DNA from: Barthelona sp. PCE
Lineage: Eukaryota > Metamonada: BaSk clade
Assembly: GCA_040285745.1 (NCBI GenBank)
Contig: JAUFOR010000004.1
Location: 62,001 to 126,000 of the forward strand
Direction of reading: 5' to 3'
DNA length: 64,000 nt
Shown in pieces: positions 40,545-49,300 of this stretch. A program made the translations under genes and the position numbers. How positions within the stretch are numbered: position 1 is the first letter of the stretch; the number at the start of each line of letters is the position of its first letter. The notes beneath the pieces were generated by a model that searched no databases, was not told the DNA's origin, and saw only the letters and a list, made by a program, of their open reading frames with translations.

Positions 40545-41756
40545 ATGGTACACATCACAATAGAACTACTACGAAAAAGAAGTGAGCATAATGACAAAGT
40601 TTTGTATAATCTGAAGGAAATAACACTACATCAACAACATTTACATTGCATTGACAAGGTATTGCAGCGCATGTGCCCTGAACTTGAATGGCTATACCTC
40701 CAAAGCAACACTATCCGAAAATTCGAAAATCTAAGAAGGTTAAAGAGGCTTAAAGTCCTCAACATAAGCGTAAACCAGCTTGTCCGCTTTGAGGGTATGC
40801 AAACTCTTGAGTCACTTGAGAAACTAGACGTAACAGCCAATCTAATTGATGATCTCCTCAGTGCAGAGACTCTTTTCAACTGTTACAACCTGTCAGATAT
40901 TACAATGATAGGAAACCCGTGCACAAAATATGAGGATTACAGACTTTATCTGATCAAAACTCTCCCACAGTTATTGGTTATAGACGGTGTTGATATCACA
41001 CCACCTGAACGTCAGATCGCCCAAACACGCGGCGAAGATATTGTAGCGAACATCGTCCGAGCACAAGAAGAACGTATAGCTGCCGGAGTGTTTGGAAGTC
41101 GACCTGCATGGATGGATGAAGAGTATGAGGAAGATATTGGATACGTTGAACCTGAGGGTCGAAAAATGGGTGGCGACGATATCATGGATAAGGGTGAGAA
41201 AGAGGTCCGTCGAATGAAGAGTGAAACGCGTCAGCGTATTCGAAGCAATCCAAACGCACAATGTAACGAAGGTAAACTTGATTTTAGAATGTTTGAATGC
41301 GATGAAACGGGTGAAGAATGTCTGCAAGGTTCACACTTTATGTTGGAGGTACACACTGGTAAATACCTGAGCATGAATTTTGTAGATTGCGAAGTATATT
41401 CCGATCGCGTAGAAGTGGAGGTCAAGGGTCATCTGTTGCGACTTCTATACGGTGAGGAAGTAGACGCTGCCGGAGCCAATGCAACAATGTTGAGCGCCGT
41501 TGGAAAGCTGCGTATCCTTGCTCCCAAGAAAAATGATGTCAAAGTTGTCAGTGTTCGAGCATCTATAGCTCCTAAAAGAGTTCCATCGAACTCAACAACT
41601 GTGAAGCGCGTTAAAAAGCATGCTGATGAAGTGCTTGATTTTGAGAAAGAATACATGCAAACTATTGAAACAAAAGGTGAGCTCGATTCTTTCAGTGATG
41701 TGGATTCTGATTTGGACTTGGAAACTGACGATGAGGAAATGCCTGGTTTAATATAA
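40545..41756 (+). CDS. DNAAF11: DNAAF11 (LRRC6/TilB) dynein axonemal assembly factor
   Basis: The 403-residue protein starts at the ATG at 40545 (MVHITIELLRKRSEHNDK), closely matching the conserved N-terminus of LRRC6/TilB. Four or so SDS22-like leucine-rich repeats follow (about 20-125), with the LRR cap MIGNPCTKYEDYRLYLIKTLPQLLVIDG. A charged linker and a CS/p23-like domain (about 240-320) complete the family architecture. An acidic tail ends the protein. DNAAF11 acts in the cytoplasm in pre-assembly of outer and inner dynein arms with HSP90-type co-chaperones, so it implies a motile cilium or flagellum. Its stop is 34 bp before the left end of a hAT transposon. Confidence 0.9.
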   Translation: MVHITIELLRKRSEHNDKVLYNLKEITLHQQHLHCIDKVLQRMCPELEWLYLQSNTIRKFENLRRLKRLKVLNISVNQLVRFEGMQTLESLEKLDVTANLIDDLLSAETLFNCYNLSDITMIGNPCTKYEDYRLYLIKTLPQLLVIDGVDITPPERQIAQTRGEDIVANIVRAQEERIAAGVFGSRPAWMDEEYEEDIGYVEPEGRKMGGDDIMDKGEKEVRRMKSETRQRIRSNPNAQCNEGKLDFRMFECDETGEECLQGSHFMLEVHTGKYLSMNFVDCEVYSDRVEVEVKGHLLRLLYGEEVDAAGANATMLSAVGKLRILAPKKNDVKVVSVRASIAPKRVPSNSTTVKRVKKHADEVLDFEKEYMQTIETKGELDSFSDVDSDLDLETDDEEMPGLI

Positions 41757-41782
41757 TTTATCAATGTAAATAAGCACTTTAT

Positions 41783-41790
41783 CAAAATTC
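41783..41790. repeat. Target-site duplication, left copy of hAT element
   Basis: The 8-bp sequence CAAAATTC occurs directly before the left end of the element and again at 46289-46296 directly after its right end. Eight base pairs is the hallmark length for hAT transposons. Confidence 0.85.
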
Positions 41791-41845
41791 CAGACATGGA
41801 GCAAGCAGACTTCACACTAGGGGGGTGGAAAGGTTAATGGTATGA
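41791..41845 (+). repeat. Left terminal inverted repeat of hAT element
   Basis: It pairs with 46234-46288 with four mismatches (positions 1, 22, 23 and 51 of the repeat). It includes a GGGGGG run shared by both ends. Confidence 0.9.
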
Positions 41846-41942
41846 TTCACCATAGTTCCTTCCCTTATATGCAGCGGTAGTAAAGCCTGAAACTTTGATG
41901 ATTTACAGAGATCTAAGTTTGGGTATGGTGCCACGAAGGGGT

Positions 41943-42141
41943 CACCGAGGTCGGTGTGCGGAAGTCCACAAATCCGACTCTCGATACTAATAAATAGGTA
42001 TAAAATATACAAAAGAAAATAGGAAACCTTGATATAAGTGAACTAAGCAAATTCAACCCTGCTTCGTGTTCCATTCTCTAATTGTTCATCAATCTGGGAT
42101 CTTGAGGATCGGTTGCATGATCAACCACCCCACACTGTGGG
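41943..42141. repeat. Subterminal palindromes in the hAT left end
   Basis: The 397-bp left non-coding arm (41846-42242) holds CACCGA-GG-TCGGTG (41943-41956), GGTTG-CATGAT-CAACC (42111-42126) and CCCACA-C-TGTGGG (42129-42141). hAT transposases commonly bind short subterminal repeats, so these are candidate binding sites or promoter elements. The three do not share one core sequence. Nothing else is recognised in this arm. Confidence 0.4.
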
Positions 42142-42242
42142 TATTGTAAAAACTATAACAAACAAAGAGATCTTGTGGAATCCAGTAGCGCATATCTCAA
42201 TTTTTTACTTTTTTCACAGGTAGTCTCAACGATATCTTTTTA

Positions 42243-45200
42243 ATGTCCAAAGAAGGTACTTTTCAATCGTTCAATGTGAGTATTCCAATGGATAAAATAA
42301 GACTAAGTGATCCAAAAGAACAAAATAATGAAAGTTATCATGTCCGTGTTCACTTATACTCTAATGTGTGTCTTGAAGGTGGCTTACGTTCAGATTACCA
42401 TGAAGTAGGCTGTTTGGAAATACAAAACTGTGTTCTACCAAACTCTAATGATTTTAATGCTTATAAGTACGCGATATTAACTCACGAAGAGCTTTTAGCT
42501 ACTTATAACAATATTAAGGGGCCAAGACTGGCTCCTATATCACGTGATATGGTTTCAAAAGCTTCTTGTCATGTAATTGGCTTGTGTATCTTCACAGGTA
42601 AACACTATCTTCGCAGGATACTCAACGATGAACATATCAAGATCATCTGGAGTGCTTTGAAGAACAATTGGATAAAACCTGAGTTCGAAAAGGATGATTT
42701 TATACGCATGATTCGAGCAAGTAATATCAAGATTACGGACGCTGAACTGGCAAAAATGTTGAATGATGTGTATATTACGACTCCATCAAAACGCAGTTTT
42801 ATAACAGAACGTAGTTTAAAGTATGTGACTGATAATGCTAACACCAAATGTCAAGGAAATATTCATTATAACAAGGACACGTGTGAGTGGACTTGTACAG
42901 ACATTGGAATAATCCAGGATTCAATATTTCCACTTCGTTTCCAACAATTAACACTTCAAGAACATCAAATCACTAAGATGAAGGTATCACTTGCTAGAGT
43001 TAACGATGCTAGGGGCTTTGCTTTGCCATTTGTATTTTTAGTTATGGATAAAAGTTTGAAAAACATTAGATCTGAATACAGTCCAGGTTCTGAGAGGGCT
43101 TTCAGGGATTACACAACATATTACGGTGAGGTTGTACACCCTTACATTCTGGAAACCATTTTTAACTCTGCTTATGTTCAAGCAGCAAACAATTCAGAAA
43201 ACGTAACTCTTTTTATGGAATTTGATCTGTCAAGCGATGGATACAGTGCTGCACTTATTATGTTGAAGGTACCAACCGATCTGGAACTTGTTTGGGTCGA
43301 GCATCCATTTTTGGAGAGCTCTACGAAAATGTACACAAAAGATCATCTAATAATCACACTAGAGCAATATTTGGATTCTTTAAAAGGTAAGTTTATCATC
43401 TTTGATGTATTTACAACCGAGTTCACTGTTTCCCACGCAACTGAAGTTGTCATTAATCCTCTTGATTACCCAGATTTCACTGTGCGTAATTTTGAAGTAC
43501 CTGAAATCGACAAGGATGCGAAATACAAGCGTGCTCAGGATCTGTGCGAACAGTTTTTGTCTCGGCTTAAAAAATACAAAATCATCCAGTCATATTCAAT
43601 CATCGAGAGGAAAAACAGGGATCGCTGGTGCTTAGAAGATGTTATTATTGACATGGGTGATTCTGAAGTTAAGATTGTTGTTGGAACTGATAATGGCACG
43701 CCAGAACAGCTCGCCTTTCAAAAGATATGTGATGCATGCTCGTCAATATCACGAGTTCCATGTATTTGTCATGTTTTAAATAAGATTATGGCAAAAACCA
43801 GTGGGTTTGAGTTCTTTCCTAGTCATATTCAGCATCAATCCTTCATTCCTTATTTAGATAGGTTTAATTTGTTGAGAGTCTCCAATGAAACCGTCACTAT
43901 GGATATCATCGATCAAGTTTCACAAGAATCAACTGTTGAAGGGTTGTCTAAGAAGCTAGATTTATCAAATTTATTCACCAACCGTACCATTTCACGTTCT
44001 GCTGCTGCTCGACTTAACAGCGTTGTTTCTCTCCATGAAACTCATCCAATCTTTGCACTTTCTGAACCTGCAGCAGAGAATGAGAGTGTTACAGATGATA
44101 TTTCTGGTGCAACTATCAACAATTTAACAGAAGAATGGATCGAGTCATTTGTTCATTCTGACACTGAAGGTGGTTTGATTGCTGACGATAAGCTCATGTT
44201 TACCTTTGCATATACATCATTTCACGAATGTCAACACCTTCAAAACTTGTTAAGACAGAGCAATGCTTGCCTGTTAGGCGTTGATTTGACCTTAAGTAAC
44301 TCTCTTTCAAATGATGCCTATCGTTTCAATGTACTTGAGCATTATACTGAATTCCTTGATCATCTTGCCATGATTTCTTTAGAGAAATATGCAAAAATGT
44401 TGGATGATCAGCAGAAATCTCTCGCCAATTTTTCAAAGATACAGACGCTGTTAACAGTTGATACTATGCGTGTGTTTTATAAATACCATACAGTCTGGTG
44501 TGAAGTAACGGGAAGATCCATATCTCTTTCGAATGTTCGTTGGGATACACTGGAATGGATTTATGATGTATTGTGTGGTGGACTGTACATGGACATCCCC
44601 AAGATACTATTTTTACCTGAGGGAACAGAAACAATTCCTGATGATTTTGCAATAACATGGTCTCATTTTAAGATCACTAAAAAGTTTCTTCGTCTGAAGT
44701 ACCACGAAGTTAAGGATTTGGCGATTAAGCGGATGTTAAAGAGCAATAATACTGTTTGTGACGAGGATCATTATCGGCATTTTCTTTCTCCTTTTTATGA
44801 GGCCATGAAGGATGGGAATAAGCAGCCTCATGGATTTTCTCTGGGCCCTGATATGTGGGTATTGGCAAGGAATTATTTTTCTACTTATTCTCGTATGATC
44901 TTCATTCAACGTATGAGCAGTAAGAATGATTTTTCAGTTTTACAATCATATTTCCAAGTTTCCATACTTTTACTTGAATTGCGAAAGTGGCGCTCAGATT
45001 TCAAGGTTAGAAATGCAACAAGCCTTGCTACAATATACCATGATGGTCTTTTTGAGTATGTTCGTCATTATTTTTGCAAATTCCTCATCATGCCCGAACC
45101 TTTGGTGGCTTTTCTTCTCTCAGATTTAAGCACTGTTGAGCTCCAGGATCATAATATGGAGGTTAAAGATATCACAAATGATAAACCCCGAAAGAGTTGT

Positions 45201-45986
45201 TTGAAGGAAGAATTATACGAACTGTATGTTGATGCAAAGATACCCAATATTAACAGAGCAGGTTTAGTTGAGGTTACAGAGAAGGAACTTGTAAGACTAA
45301 AAGGTATGATGGTTTTTTCATTTTTACCCACCAAGTTCAAGCGCTGTGGAAGTGAATGTCCCGCATTACATCTTATTAGTGATCACGTTTATGTTAATAT
45401 GGCAAAAGATTTTAATGATCCTTTGTTGTATAGAGGGTTAGTGGGGTATATAATTTCTATTCTTTGTACCAATTACTATTTAGACTTTTCACCATCCAAT
45501 GAAGATCGAAAGAAGGTCGTAATGCGCTATACACCAGAAGTGGAACCCCAAACAATTGTATTACCATTATCGACAGGCTTTCTCAGTCCTAGTCGCCGTT
45601 CTTCCAATCGTATGGAGAGTGAACTATCTCCAAGTGCCCAAAGTGTGCATGAGCCCCCTTTAAGTGCTCAAAGGGTGGCCGATGAGTTCGATTTCAATGA
45701 TACAGGTATTAGAGAAAGAGATGTTCGTGCAGCACTTGTTCATGGCCACACCCACGAATCTGTGAAGGGTTTACCCGGTTTCCGAGCTATAATTAGACAA
45801 CACAGCAGTGCATCTGCCAGCAATTCTGGAGTTGAGCGTGAATTTTCTATGTTAAAAAGACTGCATTCCAAGAATCAAACCAAATTATCAACTCATATAC
45901 GTTTTAATTGGTTTTTATTAAATGAAGCTTCTGCAGCCCCAAGGATTACGTATGATGAACTGAAAGAAATAGTGAAGACTATCTAA
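42243..45986 (+). CDS. hAT-family transposase (1247 residues)
   Basis: The frame starts at an ATG 31 nt after a TTTTTACTTT element and is uninterrupted. The RNase H-like core shows the hAT pattern: a probable first catalytic Asp in FMEFDLSSDGYSAALIML (about 325-345), a second at D483 in GTDN, then C507-x-C509-H510 followed by LN, matching the hAT C-x-x-H-x-L-N region. The C-terminus (about 1190-1235), GVEREFSMLKRLHSKNQTKL then FNWFLLNEA, matches the hAT dimerisation domain. The protein is unusually long for hAT (commonly 600-800), mainly from a long helical middle and a 180-residue N-terminal region where no BED zinc finger is evident. It catalyses cut-and-paste transposition at the flanking inverted repeats. 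Confidence 0.85.
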   Translation: MSKEGTFQSFNVSIPMDKIRLSDPKEQNNESYHVRVHLYSNVCLEGGLRSDYHEVGCLEIQNCVLPNSNDFNAYKYAILTHEELLATYNNIKGPRLAPISRDMVSKASCHVIGLCIFTGKHYLRRILNDEHIKIIWSALKNNWIKPEFEKDDFIRMIRASNIKITDAELAKMLNDVYITTPSKRSFITERSLKYVTDNANTKCQGNIHYNKDTCEWTCTDIGIIQDSIFPLRFQQLTLQEHQITKMKVSLARVNDARGFALPFVFLVMDKSLKNIRSEYSPGSERAFRDYTTYYGEVVHPYILETIFNSAYVQAANNSENVTLFMEFDLSSDGYSAALIMLKVPTDLELVWVEHPFLESSTKMYTKDHLIITLEQYLDSLKGKFIIFDVFTTEFTVSHATEVVINPLDYPDFTVRNFEVPEIDKDAKYKRAQDLCEQFLSRLKKYKIIQSYSIIERKNRDRWCLEDVIIDMGDSEVKIVVGTDNGTPEQLAFQKICDACSSISRVPCICHVLNKIMAKTSGFEFFPSHIQHQSFIPYLDRFNLLRVSNETVTMDIIDQVSQESTVEGLSKKLDLSNLFTNRTISRSAAARLNSVVSLHETHPIFALSEPAAENESVTDDISGATINNLTEEWIESFVHSDTEGGLIADDKLMFTFAYTSFHECQHLQNLLRQSNACLLGVDLTLSNSLSNDAYRFNVLEHYTEFLDHLAMISLEKYAKMLDDQQKSLANFSKIQTLLTVDTMRVFYKYHTVWCEVTGRSISLSNVRWDTLEWIYDVLCGGLYMDIPKILFLPEGTETIPDDFAITWSHFKITKKFLRLKYHEVKDLAIKRMLKSNNTVCDEDHYRHFLSPFYEAMKDGNKQPHGFSLGPDMWVLARNYFSTYSRMIFIQRMSSKNDFSVLQSYFQVSILLLELRKWRSDFKVRNATSLATIYHDGLFEYVRHYFCKFLIMPEPLVAFLLSDLSTVELQDHNMEVKDITNDKPRKSCLKEELYELYVDAKIPNINRAGLVEVTEKELVRLKGMMVFSFLPTKFKRCGSECPALHLISDHVYVNMAKDFNDPLLYRGLVGYIISILCTNYYLDFSPSNEDRKKVVMRYTPEVEPQTIVLPLSTGFLSPSRRSSNRMESELSPSAQSVHEPPLSAQRVADEFDFNDTGIRERDVRAALVHGHTHESVKGLPGFRAIIRQHSSASASNSGVEREFSMLKRLHSKNQTKLSTHIRFNWFLLNEASAAPRITYDELKEIVKTI

Positions 45987-46233
45987 TTTCAATTTTTTCA
46001 TTTTTATGATGGAGAAACATTTTTGTGGATTTATTGTAGGGTATCTGGTTCACAAGGTACATGAAAGCTTTCACATGTATTTCTGAGCACTCTAATATTG
46101 CGATATGTTTGTAAATTTGTACTGGAAAATTTCGGTAGTAGAAAGCGGAACAACTGCTGCCAACCAACTACTGCCAAATTTTTTTTCTTTTATGCTTTTA
46201 CAATGACAACGTTAATAGCTTGGATCCGTCTCC

Positions 46234-46288
46234 TCATGCCATTAACCTTTCCACCCCCCTAGTGTACAGTCTGCTTGCTCCATGTCTA
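46234..46288 (-). repeat. Right terminal inverted repeat of hAT element
   Basis: It is the inverted partner of 41791-41845. The non-coding right arm between the transposase stop (45986) and this repeat is about 250 bp and AT-rich; nothing else is recognised there. Confidence 0.9.
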
Positions 46289-46296
46289 CAAAATTC
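46289..46296. repeat. Target-site duplication, right copy of hAT element
   Basis: CAAAATTC, identical to 41783-41790. It lies 23 bp before the start codon of the downstream gene. Confidence 0.85.
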
Positions 46297-46319
46297 CTGT
46301 TTTTCAATTTTCCATTGTT

Positions 46320-49300
46320 ATGGCCTTAATTTTGCTTAAATTTCTTCTTTTTACACTCTTTGTTACATTTTCACAAGGAAAAAGCTGTTATTTTGATGAA
46401 GTGATCAGCTTATCACCTGGTCTCAACACATTTGCAAAACTTCGGGATGACTGCACCATAACACTTAAGAATCTGAAGGATGAAGGACATTATTCTTTAG
46501 CTTTTGTTGAAAGCAATATCACAGTAGCTTTTTTTGAGAATGAAAACCATCCATTATTTAATAAGATATTGCTTGAAAATTCGGATGTTAAATTCATCCC
46601 TGTGCTCGATGCTCAGCGAATGTCTCTCATAAAAGCAGATAAAATCAGCATATCAAATTCTGTAGTTGCAGATCTTAATATTAAAGCAATAAGCTCAACA
46701 TCTAATGTTACAATGTATAATTCGACCACGCTTGGTGAAGTGAAATACTATAATTTTTTGAATGGTTGTTTTAATAACATAACAAATGATGGTCGAGATC
46801 TTAAGTTTAAAACACAAGTTACAAATTCCTTTGTTTCACTTTCTTCATCAAAATTTAGCTTCAACTCTTGGACCGAATTACATTCGGATACTATTAATGT
46901 GACTGATCTGGTCCAATCAGACCTAAGGTTATATTTCGCCAACGCAATATACTTAAATCTTCACGAGATTATAACTGATCTTTCCTTTCATATATACACT
47001 GATAGAATAGATTACATTCATCTTTTTAATTGTAATAACAGCAAATTATATGTTCGTGGATCAACGAGAAAAAATCATGGTTTTAAGATGATTGAATCGG
47101 ATTTTCAAAGTATTGAGTTGTCTAAAATGTATGTGTCGTATCTACTATTACATGATATGAGATTTTCACACTTAAATTTGAACGGTACTACAATAGGATT
47201 GCTGCAAGAATCATCAATAGACCATTTTTACATCAGTAATGTAGATTTTCAAAATCAATTTTTACATTTTTATGATACCAGTGATAAAATGTCTATATTA
47301 AACTTTGTATTGAAAGATTGCATCATCCATGATATTGATTACACAAAGAGCAAACCTCGAGAAGATGTTGGTAATTATCTGATGCCAAACGCTAACAAAA
47401 TTCAATTAACAAATTCAACCTTTAGAAATATAACACTAACAAATGATCTATACATGAAAAAACAACTGACCATGCAAGCAATTATTTCTGATTGCACCTT
47501 TTTTGATTGTGATTTTCTGTTGAAGGTTGATAATGGGGTAGATATCATAAACAGTGGATTGCATAATGTTAGAATTAAGGATAAAATCACATTAATAAGA
47601 TTTCAAGACAGTGTTTTCGATCACATAGCCTTTACCAAAATGTCTACGTTCTTATACAAGCACTACTCATTTGTCTCCAACTGTTCGTTTTTTAATATTG
47701 CAAACACTTTAAGTTTGTTTTATATTCAGGAACATTCTAGTGCATATGCAGTGCAAGCTCAAAAATTAGTGTTCCGTAACATTGATATCAATGGATTCAT
47801 TTTTGCAGTTAGCCGTCACAGTCCTGGATTTGTAGAAGCCTCTCTTGAAGATATCAGTATTTCAAGATTTAGTGGAATTGGTATTTGGAATATCGAGAGT
47901 GATGTTCAATTACCTCTATTCAGTGTGAATAACCTTATTGTTACCCATTCTATAATGAATTCAGTATTTTTACTGTCTTCAGTTAACAGCTCACCAATGA
48001 GTATCTCAATGACAAACGTTTCGATTGACGTTTCTGCAGATGTATTGTTAACTGCACAGGAACATGTCAAAGCAATTAATCTGACGAATATTTCAGTTAT
48101 TTTTCAGAAGCAAAGTGTATTGCTTCTGCTTTCAACCGAAGAAAAATATGCTTCAGTTTCACTTTTCAATACCACAGTTACCATGGACAGTAATTCTGTT
48201 CTCATATTGGAGGATTCTTGGCATGCAAGCTTTGAGTACTCGTTCCGATATGTAACAGTGCGTGACACATATATAGGCGATGGTTTCCAATCGTTAATGT
48301 ATTTAAAAGAAGCCATCTTTGAAACAATTGAGAACAGTTTGTTCGAAACTCAACGCAGAATTGCTTCTGTGAGCTATCTTTTCCTAACAGAACAAAGTCA
48401 GTCCATTGTTGATCGGGTTCAGGCACTGCACTGCATTGGATGTGATGATTCACGCGAGATTCTGTATGAAGCATACACAAGACGGGTTGGCATCAACACA
48501 CTTCTTGAAGGACACGTGTCGGTTGTTTTTGGTGCACACAGTAGGCAGGCCATTGATCAACCGTGGGAGATCGTGTACATGACACGTCCTTCGTTCTCTT
48601 TAAATCATACGAAACTGTGGAATGTTCCAACTGCGCTGCTCAGTATTGACATCGATCTTATCGATTATCCAGGTTTGATGATTTCGATTTTTGACGCAAA
48701 CGGGCTTGTGACCCGATCTTTGACAGAGAATACATACTGTAAGGCTGGATACGGCTTTGATAAATTCGATCGGACTTGTATTGGATGTTCATCAGGGCAT
48801 TATCAGTTCCAACTTTCTAATGAGCCGCAATGCTTCACGGCTGAAAACTTGCAGAGCGACTTCCTACGTGTTCGGTTATCGGGTACTATGTACTCAGTTG
48901 ACCCAGGAAATTTCATTGTTGAGAGCGATAACACGACGTACCTCATGGACTGTATGAACTCTTTTTGCACCGGTCTTCTTGTAGAAGCAGGCCTCAGTGG
49001 AAAATCATTTTACAACATGCATGTTCCCAGTGCAGAATTTGATGTGTACAGATATAGCGACAAATTCATTTATGAAGTTTCAGGATGTGCGTTAGGCCAT
49101 CATGGGACAGCGTGTACCGAATGCGTGAATCGTTTGATGATCAAGGATGATATGTATCAGGGATTTTACAACTTCTTAACACAGGGGTGTATTCTTGTTC
49201 GTGAAAAGCACCGTAATCTCGCCTATTTTGTACTTCCGATCCAACTAATACTGCTGACTCTGGGAATCAAGTACTACCATGTGCTGCAGCGTATCCCATG

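Larger units (their letters stand above)
41791..46288 (+). mobile_element. Complete hAT-family DNA transposon (4498 bp)
   Basis: The element has 55-bp imperfect terminal inverted repeats (51 of 55 positions match), flanking 8-bp direct repeats and one long intact transposase frame (42243-45986). The left terminus begins CAGACATGG and the right one, read inwards, TAGACATGG, close to the Y-A-R ends of hAT elements. Both TIRs share AGACATGGAGCAAGCAGACT and then ACACTAGGGGGGTGGAAAGG. It lies between DNAAF11 and a beta-helix gene; removing it and one duplication would leave a spacer of only about 57 bp. Intact ends, target duplication and an uninterrupted frame suggest recent insertion and possible activity. 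Confidence 0.9.

Noticed and set aside
46275-46319. Upstream extension of the 1392-residue receptor gene
   Set aside because: The frame is open but has no ATG before 46320, and that ATG starts a proper signal peptide. The extension would also include the transposon duplication.
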